Positions 1 through 6,670 of a stretch of 24,271 bases of DNA are shown piece by piece. A program made the position numbers and the translations under genes. Every line of letters begins with the position of its first letter. Positions within the stretch are counted from its first letter, which is position 1. The notes beneath the pieces are model-generated. The model had not been told where the DNA came from and did no database searches. It worked only from the letters and a program-made list of their open reading frames with translations. This DNA is from an uncultured Oscillospiraceae bacterium (GTDB lineage Bacteria; Bacillota; Clostridia; Oscillospirales; Oscillospiraceae), in the NCBI GenBank assembly GCA_902497145.1, contig CABVDR010000038.1:1-24271 (forward strand), read 5' to 3'.

Positions 1-1073
1 AGCTGGACATGCTGGGACACGATGATCCCACCATGATCCGTATGCTGGAGGACCTCACCGGGGTAAACGCCCGCACCGACATCCCCCTGGACGACAAGGA
101 CACCATGTCCATCTTCCAGTCCTCCAAGGCCCTGGGCTATGAGAACGATAAGATTCTGGGTCCCACCGGCGGCACCGCCATCCCGGAGTTTGGCACCAGC
201 TTTGTCCGGGGGATGCTGGAGGACACCCAGCCCGACCAGTTCGATATCTTGGTGCGGCTGTCCGGCTTCTCCCACGGTACCGACGTGTGGCTGGGTAACG
301 CCAAGGACCTGATTACCTCTGGCACTGCCAAGGTCAGCGAGGCCATCGGCTGCCGCGATGATATCATGCTGTTTTTGATCTCCAAGGGCATGGACCCCAA
401 GCGCTCCTTCAAAATCATGGAGGCAGTGCGTAAGGGCAGAGGCCTCCCCGAGGGAGCGGAGGATGAGATGCGGGAGCACGGGGTGCCCGAATGGTATATC
501 GGCTCCTGTAAGAAGATCGCCTACCTATTCCCCAAGGCCCACGCTGTGGCCTATGTGATGATGGCCTTCCGCATTGCATGGTTCAAGGTTCACCGGCCTC
601 TGGCTTTCTATGCCGCCTACTTCTCTATCCGGGCCAAGGCCTTTGACGAAGCCTACATGTGCCGGGGTATGGACGTGTGTCAGAAGAAGATGCGGGAGAT
701 CGTGGCCAAGGACAAGGATGCCTCCGCCGTGGAGCAGGACATGCTCACCACCCTGGAGGTGTGCTACGAGTTCTACCTGCGGGGCTTCACCTTCCGGCAT
801 ATGGACCTCTATCAGTCCGACGCCATCCATTTCAAGATGGATTTGGAGAACAACGCCCTCATTCCGCCCTTTGTGTCGGTGGCTGGCCTGGGCGAGACGG
901 CCGCCCTGTCCCTGGCGGAGCAGCGGGAAGGGAAGGAATTTATCTCCATTGAAGAGGTATCCGCCGCCTGTCCCAAGGTGTCCAAGACCCACATCGAGCT
1001 GCTGAAGGAGGCGGGCGCCTTCGGTGACTTACCCGAAACAAGTCAGTTAAACCTGTTTTCTATGTTTGGATAA
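1..1073 (+). CDS. polC: DNA polymerase III PolC-type alpha subunit, C-terminal part (5' truncated by window)
   Basis: This is the replicative DNA polymerase of low-GC Gram-positives, which extends leading and lagging strands at the fork. Only about the last 356 residues are present. The reading frame is open from the first bases, so the ATG at position 9 is internal and not the true start. Recognisable PolC C-terminal stretches include HDDPTMIRMLEDLTG, GTAIPEFGTSFVRGMLEDTQP, SGFSHGTDVWLGNAKDLI, GCRDDIMLFLISKG, PEWYIGSCKKIAYLFPKAHA and LIPPFVSVAGLGETAA, ending in the typical QLNLFSMFG tail. The exonuclease, PHP and catalytic palm regions of this family (usually about 1,430 residues) lie upstream of the window. 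The gene ends 47 bp from the convergent LTA-synthase gene, with a hairpin between them. Identity is very secure. Confidence 0.97.
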   Translation, partial: LDMLGHDDPTMIRMLEDLTGVNARTDIPLDDKDTMSIFQSSKALGYENDKILGPTGGTAIPEFGTSFVRGMLEDTQPDQFDILVRLSGFSHGTDVWLGNAKDLITSGTAKVSEAIGCRDDIMLFLISKGMDPKRSFKIMEAVRKGRGLPEGAEDEMREHGVPEWYIGSCKKIAYLFPKAHAVAYVMMAFRIAWFKVHRPLAFYAAYFSIRAKAFDEAYMCRGMDVCQKKMREIVAKDKDASAVEQDMLTTLEVCYEFYLRGFTFRHMDLYQSDAIHFKMDLENNALIPPFVSVAGLGETAALSLAEQREGKEFISIEEVSAACPKVSKTHIELLKEAGAFGDLPETSQLNLFSMFG

Positions 1074-1115
1074 CAAAAAACGGAGCCTGGGAACCAGTTT
1101 GGTTCCCAGGCTCCG
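1074..1115 (-). terminator. Rho-independent terminator of the LTA synthase gene, possibly bidirectional
   Basis: A perfect 15-bp GC-rich stem pairs 1081-1095 with 1101-1115 around a 5-nt loop (AGTTT). On the minus strand the stem is followed directly by TTTTTTG, the classic intrinsic terminator layout, five bases after the LTA synthase stop. On the plus strand the hairpin is followed by CGTGCTTATT, which is not U-rich. It may still end polC transcripts less efficiently. Confidence 0.9.
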
Positions 1116-1120
1116 CGTGC

Positions 1121-3217
1121 TTATTCCCGGGGGAACAGGAGGTTGTAGAAGTCGTTTTCCACGATCATGGGAGTACAGGCCAGGCGGTATTCCACTTGCT
1201 TTTTCATAGAAGCCACATACTGGTCCTGCTCCTCCTGGGTCATGGTGACCCCTGCGGCGGGGGTAAAGGTTTGGGTGTAGCGGTCATAAAACCCCCGGTC
1301 GCTGCGCCAGCTGCGGGAGGTAAAGATGGCCAGCCCCTCGCTGTCGGACAAGATGTCCCGGCCGGAGAGCATCCGGCTGTCGTACTCCAGCCCCAGCAGG
1401 TTGGAGACGGTGGGCAGAATGTCCACCTGACAGCACACCTTGTCCACCTGGACCGGTTCCTTCATGCTGGCCGACCAGAGGATGAGGGTGTTTTTGTACA
1501 CGTCAAAGTCGATGGCCGACTCGTTGAGGGCCTCCAGGTCCTGGGAGCTGCCGAAGGTGCGGCCGGACAGCTCCTCCAGCACCCCGGCGTTGGAGTAGGG
1601 GATGTGGTCCCCGGTGGCAATGATAAGGGTCTTGTCCAGCTTGCCCGCCGCCTCCAGTTTTTGGAGCAGCAGCTCCAGGGCACGGTCGGCCTCCATGACG
1701 GTGGCCATGTAGTCCTGGGTGGTCTGGGAGTAGGGGAGGGCGCGGACTTCATCCAGATAGGGCTGGACGATGCGGTTTTGTACATAGGGCATGTGGCCGC
1801 TGATGGTGAGGTAGTAGACGTGGAAGGGTTCTTGGCTGTTTATGTAGTCGTCCACGCTATTTTCGATCACCTGGGTGTCCCGGGCGGGCCAGGCGATCTC
1901 ACCGCTGGCGGTGGTGTCCAGCTCCAGACCGGTGCCGAACTGCTTCCAGGTGTAGCCCAGGTTGGAGTGGGAGGCCTGGCGGCCGTACATGTCGTAGTTG
2001 CCGTGGTAGCCCAGCACCTGGTAGCCAGCCCGGCCCAGCTGCTGGGCCAGGGAGAAATAGGCGTTGGTGCCCAGTACCCCGGTGCGCTTCATGGTGATGG
2101 GGTTGCCGTTTTTGGGGTAGAGGCCCAGCAGAGTCTGACATTCCCCGTTGGAGGTGCTGGTGTAGTGGAGAGCGGTGTAGTAGTTGGAGAAGACAAAGCC
2201 CTCGTGGGAGAGCTTGTAGAGGGTGGGAGTGAGGTGGGGGTCAATGGCGTAGCCGGAAAACCCCTCGATGACCAGCTGGATCACGTTGTAGCCCTGGAAC
2301 ATGCCGGTGTACTCGTTTTTCTTGGTGGGGGTGGTGCTGTTGAAGTAATTGGCCAGCCAGGCCACGTCCTCGTTGGGGGCGCTGGCGGCCAGACCAGCCA
2401 GATCCACGTCCATGACGTTGGGGGAGGTGTCCACCACCGGGACCTCCTCCACAGCGGAGACGTCTCCGGAGCTCCCGGGTTGGGAGGGACTGCCCGGCTC
2501 GCCAAAGTCGGAGTCCAGACTGGATTTGGGGGGCAAGAACATATGCTTTACATCCAAACGCAGCATGGTCACCAGCCCCAGCTGTTCCACCTGGTCCTCC
2601 AGATTGGTGTCGGAGGCATAGAGTTTGGCCGGGGTCAGGTCCCCCGTCCAGGGGGCGTGGACCACAGCCAGGCCAAGCAGGTGGAACACCACCGCCCCAG
2701 CGGCAAAAAACAGGGCGCTGCGGCGGGGTGGCCGCTCTTGCGTCAAAAAGCGTTTGGCCAGCAGAGCCAGCAGGAGGGTGGGCAGGAAAAACAGGACCAG
2801 CAGAGGCAGGGTGGCCCAGAGGGCAGAGAACAGAACGCCGGAGTAGTCGCCCAGCCGGTTGCCGGCGGCGGTCTCCAGGGTGCTGAGGGGATAGTAGGCC
2901 TGGAGGGTGCGCTTGGCGAGAAACTCCGCGGTAAACAGCAGGGTGAGCAGGGCGGAGAGGAGTACCGTCAGCCGCCGGTTGATGTTGGGGGAGAAGAGAA
3001 GGGAGAACAGTCCCAGCAAACACCCTGCCGACAGGGAGAAGAGAGCATAGATGGGGAAGTAGATCATGTGCGCTCCCCCGGCCAAATGGAGAACCGTCTC
3101 CAGATAGACCAAAAGCAGGGGAAGATAGAACCCCAGGGTCCAGGCGGGGAGCCTGGGCCGAGGCGGCGGTGGGGCGACATGCTGCCCCTGATAGGGATGA
3201 GAGTACGGCAATTCCAT
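1121..3217 (-). CDS. LTA synthase family protein (membrane sulfatase-type phosphoglycerol transferase)
   Basis: The likely role is transfer of glycerol-phosphate from phosphatidylglycerol to a growing lipoteichoic acid or similar polymer on the outer membrane face. The 698-residue protein has an N-terminal membrane region of about five segments within residues 28-187, a Pro/Ser-rich linker (about 235-265), then an extracellular sulfatase-like domain from about residue 308. Key residues visible are E318 in LVIEGFSG (metal ligand), T355 in STSNGE (expected nucleophile, matching the TSDSE/TSNGE motif of LtaS) and GDH at 536-538 (metal site). I chose the ATG at 3217 over an upstream in-frame start because AGGGGG sits seven bases before it. 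The upstream 77 codons would run across the promoter and the neighbouring terminator. The gene is monocistronic, with its own promoter and terminator. The exact polymer made cannot be told from sequence. Confidence 0.9.
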   Translation of the reverse strand: MELPYSHPYQGQHVAPPPPRPRLPAWTLGFYLPLLLVYLETVLHLAGGAHMIYFPIYALFSLSAGCLLGLFSLLFSPNINRRLTVLLSALLTLLFTAEFLAKRTLQAYYPLSTLETAAGNRLGDYSGVLFSALWATLPLLVLFFLPTLLLALLAKRFLTQERPPRRSALFFAAGAVVFHLLGLAVVHAPWTGDLTPAKLYASDTNLEDQVEQLGLVTMLRLDVKHMFLPPKSSLDSDFGEPGSPSQPGSSGDVSAVEEVPVVDTSPNVMDVDLAGLAASAPNEDVAWLANYFNSTTPTKKNEYTGMFQGYNVIQLVIEGFSGYAIDPHLTPTLYKLSHEGFVFSNYYTALHYTSTSNGECQTLLGLYPKNGNPITMKRTGVLGTNAYFSLAQQLGRAGYQVLGYHGNYDMYGRQASHSNLGYTWKQFGTGLELDTTASGEIAWPARDTQVIENSVDDYINSQEPFHVYYLTISGHMPYVQNRIVQPYLDEVRALPYSQTTQDYMATVMEADRALELLLQKLEAAGKLDKTLIIATGDHIPYSNAGVLEELSGRTFGSSQDLEALNESAIDFDVYKNTLILWSASMKEPVQVDKVCCQVDILPTVSNLLGLEYDSRMLSGRDILSDSEGLAIFTSRSWRSDRGFYDRYTQTFTPAAGVTMTQEEQDQYVASMKKQVEYRLACTPMIVENDFYNLLFPRE

Positions 3218-3245
3218 GGGAAACCCCCTGTATTGATCTGATCTG

Positions 3246-3261
3246 GTTCCATTTATGGAAC
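3246..3261 (-). promoter_or_regulatory. Palindromic operator candidate in the LTA synthase leader
   Basis: GTTCCAT-TT-ATGGAAC is a perfect inverted repeat with 7-bp arms and a 2-bp centre. It lies just downstream of the predicted transcription start and about 28 bp before the start codon. Its size and position suit a dimeric repressor site. With only a 2-nt loop it is a poor RNA hairpin. No regulator is identified. Confidence 0.45.
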
Positions 3262-3280
3262 AGAATGTTAGCGTAATTGG

Positions 3281-3309
3281 ATTATACCACGGGGGCAGGG
3301 GGAGACCAA
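3281..3309 (-). promoter_or_regulatory. Sigma-A-type promoter for the LTA synthase gene
   Basis: On the minus strand a perfect TATAAT (-10, 3281-3286) is preceded by a 17-bp spacer and TTGGTC (-35, 3304-3309). The -35 matches the consensus in its first three bases only. Transcription would start near 3274, giving a leader of roughly 57 nt that includes the palindrome at 3246-3261. Confidence 0.6.
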
Positions 3310-3322
3310 TAAATATTTTCTT

Positions 3323-3354
3323 AAAAAAGCCCGCGGACCAAACGGCCCGCGGGC
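3323..3354 (-). terminator. Rho-independent terminator of the desulfoferrodoxin gene
   Basis: An 8-bp GC stem pairs 3329-3336 (GCCCGCGG) with 3347-3354 (CCGCGGGC), continues past one mismatch with two more pairs, and closes on an AAAC loop. On the minus strand it is followed by TTTTTTAAG. It lies about 20 bp after the desulfoferrodoxin stop, separating it from the LTA synthase promoter. Confidence 0.85.
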
Positions 3355-3374
3355 AAAACAGAACCAATAAATTT

Positions 3375-3743
3375 TTAGGACATCCACAGACCGTGGAGGT
3401 TGCAGTAGGCGTAGGCAGCCACCACGTCATCCCCCTCCGCCAGGGCAAAGACAGCCTGGGGCTTGTCGTTGGGGGTGAGGTGCTTGATCTGCTGGCCCTG
3501 CTTGGTCTCCAGAGCGATCCACTGGATGAAGTGCTCAGGAATCATGGGGTGCTCCACAGAGCCTACCTTTACGGTGACAGCGGAGCCGCTGACGCTGACC
3601 ACAGGGACGTGCTTCTCCACGGCGGCGTCGGTGGTGCCGGGGACGATCTCGGTCATTTTCTGGCCGCAGCACATCACGGGCACACCGGTGTTGTTGACGA
3701 AGGTGACAATGTTGCCGCAGTGTTCGCAGATATAAAATTTCAT
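3375..3743 (-). CDS. dfx: Desulfoferrodoxin (two-iron superoxide reductase)
   Basis: This cytoplasmic non-haem iron protein reduces superoxide to hydrogen peroxide without making oxygen, an oxidative-stress defence typical of anaerobes. The 122-residue protein has both metal centres. The rubredoxin-like centre I ligands are C6, C9 (CEHC), C25 and C26. The catalytic centre II has E43 and H45 (EKHVP), H65 (EHPM), H71 (EHF), C114 and H117 (CNLHG). That makes it the class I, two-iron type, with every expected ligand present. I chose the ATG at 3743 because AGGAGGT lies about seven bases upstream. An in-frame start six codons earlier would overlap that ribosome binding site. The gene stands alone, with its own promoter and terminator. 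Rubredoxin, the usual electron donor, is not encoded in the window. Confidence 0.96.
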   Translation of the reverse strand: MKFYICEHCGNIVTFVNNTGVPVMCCGQKMTEIVPGTTDAAVEKHVPVVSVSGSAVTVKVGSVEHPMIPEHFIQWIALETKQGQQIKHLTPNDKPQAVFALAEGDDVVAAYAYCNLHGLWMS

Positions 3744-3766
3744 AGCTAAAACCTCCTGCAAAATGG

Positions 3767-3794
3767 GGACAGAATGGAACCTTATCTTCTGTCC
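3767..3794 (-). promoter_or_regulatory. Inverted repeat at the start of the dfx transcript
   Basis: GGACAGAA (3767-3774) and TTCTGTCC (3787-3794) are perfect 8-bp inverted arms separated by 12 nt. They sit immediately downstream of the predicted dfx -10 box, so they could be an operator or a hairpin at the mRNA 5' end. They do not match the PerR or Fur box consensus as I know it. Confidence 0.4.
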
Positions 3795-3805
3795 AGCTTG
3801 GAAAA

Positions 3806-3835
3806 ATTATACCCTGAGCAGGAGGAGAAAGTCAA
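3806..3835 (-). promoter_or_regulatory. Sigma-A-type promoter for dfx
   Basis: On the minus strand TTGACT (-35, 3830-3835, five of six consensus bases) and a perfect TATAAT (-10, 3806-3811) are separated by 18 bp. The leader to the dfx start would be about 55 nt. Confidence 0.75.
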
Positions 3836-3957
3836 TGCTGCGGCCCCCTTTCTTTCCCAAAAGAGAGCAGGGGGAAGGGGAGCGGGGAGATGTACGTTTG
3901 TGAGAAATTCGAAAGGGAAAATTCATGAAATTTTCATTCTTCCGGCTCCAAATAAGG

Positions 3958-3986
3958 TTGCCATTGGAAGTGGAATATCGTATAAT
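3958..3986 (+). promoter_or_regulatory. Sigma-A-type promoter for the cdaA operon
   Basis: TTGCCA (-35, 3958-3963) and TATAAT (-10, 3981-3986) are separated by 17 bp, a near-consensus pair. Transcription would begin near 3993, leaving a leader of about 100 nt before the cdaA start. Confidence 0.75.
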
Positions 3987-4031
3987 ACATAAGATAAGCG
4001 TATACAGTTTATTTGCCTTATTTGGTCGGGG

Positions 4032-4063
4032 CGGCGTCCAGCACAGGAACCGGTGGACTGCCG
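4032..4063 (+). promoter_or_regulatory. Hairpin in the cdaA 5' leader
   Basis: CGGCGTCCA (4032-4040) pairs with TGGACTGCCG (4054-4063) as nine base pairs with a single bulged T, around a 13-nt loop. It ends 17 nt before the AGGGGAG ribosome binding site. The leader does not show the ydaO c-di-AMP riboswitch motifs that I know, so its role, if any, is unknown. Confidence 0.4.
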
Positions 4064-4093
4064 TTTGTGTGAGGCGGAAAAGGGGAGATCGCG

Positions 4094-4987
4094 TTGTTGC
4101 AGACCATATTCAGCTTCTTTCAGGAGGAGGTCCCATTTTTAAGCACCATTAAGGTGGCTGATCTTATTGATGTGGCCATCCTCTCCCTGGTCATTTATAA
4201 GGTTTTGTGGATGATGCGCAAAAGCAGCTCCGGGCGGGTACTGCGGGGCATTACGGTCCTGGTCCTGGCCATGTGCCTGGCCTATGGCTTCCGGCTGACG
4301 GCCACCGGCTATCTGCTTAACAAGGTGGTGGAGTACGGCCTGCTGATGCTGGTGATCCTCTTCCAGCCTGAGCTGCGTCAGGCCCTGGAGCGCATGGGCA
4401 GCGGCAAACTCAGCGATGTGTTTTCCAGCTCCCACTCTCTGCCCCTGCACGATATGGAGACCGCCATCACCCAGACGGTGGAGGCCTATACCTCCATGTC
4501 CAAGGACAAGGTGGGCGCCCTGATGGTATTTGAACGCAAGAACCTGCTGGATGATGTGATCAAAACGGGCACCGCTCTGGACTGCTCCGTCTCCAGTGAG
4601 CTGCTGAAGAATCTGTTTTGGAACAAGGCCCCCCTTCACGATGGTGCAGTCATCGTCCGGGACGGACGGATCGTGGGCGCGGGCTGCATGCTGCCCCTGT
4701 CTGGCAACACCAACCTGAGCCGGGATCTGGGTATGCGCCACCGGGCTGGCATCGGCATGAGTGAACACTCCGACGCGGTGGTGGTCATCGTCTCGGAGGA
4801 GACGGGCTCCATCTCCGCGGCAGTGGGCGGGATGCTCAAGCGGCACCTGGCCCCTGAGACCCTGGAGCGGCTGCTGCGCAACGAACTGATGGCGGACGAC
4901 GGCAGTGGAGAGGAGAAAAGCCGCCCTGCCATGCAGCTGCTGACCAATCTGTTTTCCTGGGGAAAAAAGGAGGAGGATAAGGAATGA
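4094..4987 (+). CDS. cdaA: Diadenylate cyclase CdaA
   Basis: This membrane enzyme condenses two ATP into cyclic di-AMP, which controls potassium and osmolyte balance and the cell wall in Firmicutes. The 297-residue protein has three N-terminal membrane segments (about 22-40, 50-65 and 78-92) followed by a DAC (DisA_N) domain. The conserved FQPELRQALERMG lies at the boundary. The catalytic DGA is at 183-185 (KAPLHDGAVIV) and RHR at 215-217 (GMRHRAGIG). The start is a TTG, chosen because AGGGGAG lies six bases upstream and no ATG or GTG gives the full membrane region. It overlaps cdaR by ATGA. cdaA-cdaR is the standard order, but glmM, usually third, is absent. Confidence 0.95.
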   Translation: MLQTIFSFFQEEVPFLSTIKVADLIDVAILSLVIYKVLWMMRKSSSGRVLRGITVLVLAMCLAYGFRLTATGYLLNKVVEYGLLMLVILFQPELRQALERMGSGKLSDVFSSSHSLPLHDMETAITQTVEAYTSMSKDKVGALMVFERKNLLDDVIKTGTALDCSVSSELLKNLFWNKAPLHDGAVIVRDGRIVGAGCMLPLSGNTNLSRDLGMRHRAGIGMSEHSDAVVVIVSEETGSISAAVGGMLKRHLAPETLERLLRNELMADDGSGEEKSRPAMQLLTNLFSWGKKEEDKE

Positions 4988-6216
4988 TCAACCGTTTGCG
5001 CGAGAGCCGGTGGTTCTACGTCCTCCTGTCCATCCTGCTGGCGGTGCTGGTATGGATGTATATCCGGGACGTGGAAAACCCCACCCAGGATCACACCTAC
5101 TACGGGGTGGAGATCCAGCTGTCCGGGGAGCGGGTGCTGGAGGAGCGGGGGCTGACGGTGGCCTCCATGTCTCAGAAAACGGTGAACGTCAAGGTCAACG
5201 CCCCCATCCGTGTACTCAACGACTTAAGCCCCGACAACATCACCGTCACCGTGGACGTGTCTCAGTGCTCGGCGCCGGGGGAGTACCAGCTCACCTGTAC
5301 CCCCAAGCTGCCCAGCAATGTTGATACCAGCGATGCCTATTTCCCTGACACCGCACAGATCATCACGGTGACCATCGACAATCTGGCCACCGAAACCAAG
5401 AATTTGGAGCTGAAGCTGGAGGGCAGCGTGGCCGACGGCTATCAGGCCGGCACCCCCGTTTTTGATCCCGAGACCGTGGAGCTCAGCGGCACCGCGGAAC
5501 AGCTGGCTCGGGTGAGCCGTGTGGTGGTCATTCTGGAGGCGGACGACCTGAAGGAGAGCTACTCCGGACGGCTGCCGATTACACTGCTGGATGAGAATGA
5601 CAATCCCATTACGGATACCAATATCAGCTTGAGCGAGGAGACCGCCTACCTCACCTTGCCTGTGGGCGTGATGAAAGAGGTCCCCCTGACGGTGAGCTTC
5701 ATTCCCGGCGGCGGCGCCACCGGCGACGGCGATGTGGAGGTGAGCATCGAGCCCAAGACCATCAACGTCATCGGCACCGAAGACGCGGTGGCAGGACTCA
5801 CCGAGATCTCTCTGGGCAGCATCGACTTGTCCACCGTGCTGGACACCAGCGTCATCACCATGCCCATTCGGCTCTCCTCCGCCCTGGACAACGCCTCTGG
5901 CATCACTGAGGCCCAGGTGACCGTCACCGTGAAGGGGCTGTCCACCCGGTCCATAGACGTGACCAACATCGAAATTACCAATGTGCCAGACGGATACGAG
6001 GTGGAGAAGGTGACCCAGACCCGCACCATTGTCATCCGGGGCAGCGAGACCGCCCTGGAGCAGGTGGATCCCAACCAGGTGTGGATTGTGGCCGATATGT
6101 CCAAGATCACTGCCACGGGTACTAATTCTGTGCCGGTGACCGTCTACCTCAACGCCAGCGATGAAGTGGGTGTTGTGGGCGAATATAAGATTGTAGTCAA
6201 CATTAAGAAGAAGTAG
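4984..6216 (+). CDS. cdaR: CdaA regulatory protein CdaR (YbbR domains)
   Basis: CdaR is the extracytoplasmic partner that modulates CdaA activity in other Firmicutes. The 410-residue protein begins with one membrane anchor (about residues 9-27, FYVLLSILLAVLVWMYI) and continues as a beta-rich exterior part. I read this as about four YbbR repeats (about 35-115, 120-210, 215-305 and 310-408), each containing stretches of the type VELSGTAEQLARV, INVIGTEDAVAGL or IVIRGSETALEQV. The ATG overlaps the cdaA stop, and a strong AAGGAGGAGG lies upstream, so translation is coupled. The C terminus is the short basic tail NIKKK. Function is inferred from family and position. The repeat boundaries are approximate. 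Confidence 0.92.
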   Translation: MINRLRESRWFYVLLSILLAVLVWMYIRDVENPTQDHTYYGVEIQLSGERVLEERGLTVASMSQKTVNVKVNAPIRVLNDLSPDNITVTVDVSQCSAPGEYQLTCTPKLPSNVDTSDAYFPDTAQIITVTIDNLATETKNLELKLEGSVADGYQAGTPVFDPETVELSGTAEQLARVSRVVVILEADDLKESYSGRLPITLLDENDNPITDTNISLSEETAYLTLPVGVMKEVPLTVSFIPGGGATGDGDVEVSIEPKTINVIGTEDAVAGLTEISLGSIDLSTVLDTSVITMPIRLSSALDNASGITEAQVTVTVKGLSTRSIDVTNIEITNVPDGYEVEKVTQTRTIVIRGSETALEQVDPNQVWIVADMSKITATGTNSVPVTVYLNASDEVGVVGEYKIVVNIKKK

Positions 6217-6243
6217 TTTCATTTCTGGAGGCAAACAAGCATC

Positions 6244-6660
6244 ATGAATCAGAGTGCCATTGTAAAAAAGGAAGTCCGGGAGGGCGTGGTGGAGGTCTCT
6301 CTGCTGCGCCAGGTGGAGTGCGGGCTCAGCTGCGGCGGCGACTGCGCCGGCTGCATGCAGAAGCCCCAGGGGGAGATCCTGGCTCTGGCCAGCAACCCCA
6401 TCGGCGCCAAGCCGGGGCAGCGGGTGGAGGTGGAGGCCACCTCCGGCAGCTCCATCGGCATTGCTTTGCTGATTTTCGCCATTCCCTGCGTGTTCCTGGT
6501 GCTGGGTTATCTGTTGGGCCAGGCCCTGGGTATGGGTGAGATGCCCTCGGTGGGCATGGCCGGCCTTGGGCTGGTGGTGGGCTTTCTGCCCGCCGTACTG
6601 GTGAACCGGGCCATCACCCGGCGGCAGCAGCCCGAGTTTCTGATCCTGCGCCAGTTCTGA
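6244..6660 (+). CDS. RseC/MucC-like SoxR-reducing system family membrane protein
   Basis: The 138-residue protein has an N-terminal soluble part with a Cys cluster C26-x3-C30-x3-C34-x2-C37 (CGLSCGGDCAGC). Two membrane segments follow (about 70-92 and 102-121), then a short basic cytoplasmic tail. This is the RseC/MucC layout. In proteobacteria the family is linked to electron transfer (near Rnf/Rsx) and to envelope-stress sigma factor control. In Clostridia its job is not established, and no rnf genes are in the window. The Cys motif could hold an iron-sulfur cluster or other metal. The GGAGG at 6227-6231 is about 12 bases from the ATG, slightly far. It follows cdaR by 27 bp and precedes the DUF5685-like gene by 10 bp. 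Confidence 0.85.
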   Translation: MNQSAIVKKEVREGVVEVSLLRQVECGLSCGGDCAGCMQKPQGEILALASNPIGAKPGQRVEVEATSGSSIGIALLIFAIPCVFLVLGYLLGQALGMGEMPSVGMAGLGLVVGFLPAVLVNRAITRRQQPEFLILRQF

Positions 6661-6670
6661 GGAACCGGGT

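Larger units (their letters stand above)
3744..4093. other. Divergent intergenic region between dfx and cdaA
   Basis: This 350-bp stretch holds no convincing gene. It carries the dfx ribosome binding site, an inverted repeat and a dfx promoter facing left. The cdaA promoter, a leader hairpin and the cdaA ribosome binding site face right. The middle part (about 3840-3955) is relatively AT-rich, and I see nothing specific in it. Confidence 0.8.

Noticed and set aside
1196..3241. A 681-codon plus-strand frame opposite the LTA synthase gene
   Set aside because: It is antisense to a well-supported gene. Its composition is Gly/Val/Gln-rich without motifs, and it has no suitable ribosome binding site.
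3304..3376. Short direct repeat ACCAATAAAT on both sides of the dfx terminator (about 3305-3314 and 3363-3372)
   Set aside because: Ten AT-rich bases could match by chance, and there is no sign of an inserted element between them.
3774..3992. A 72-codon plus-strand frame in the dfx-cdaA gap
   Set aside because: It spans the dfx promoter and the cdaA -35/-10 boxes, lacks a ribosome binding site and has no family resemblance.
3958..4093. A ydaO-type c-di-AMP riboswitch before cdaA
   Set aside because: The leader is too short, and I do not see the conserved ydaO core sequences. Only a simple hairpin is supported.
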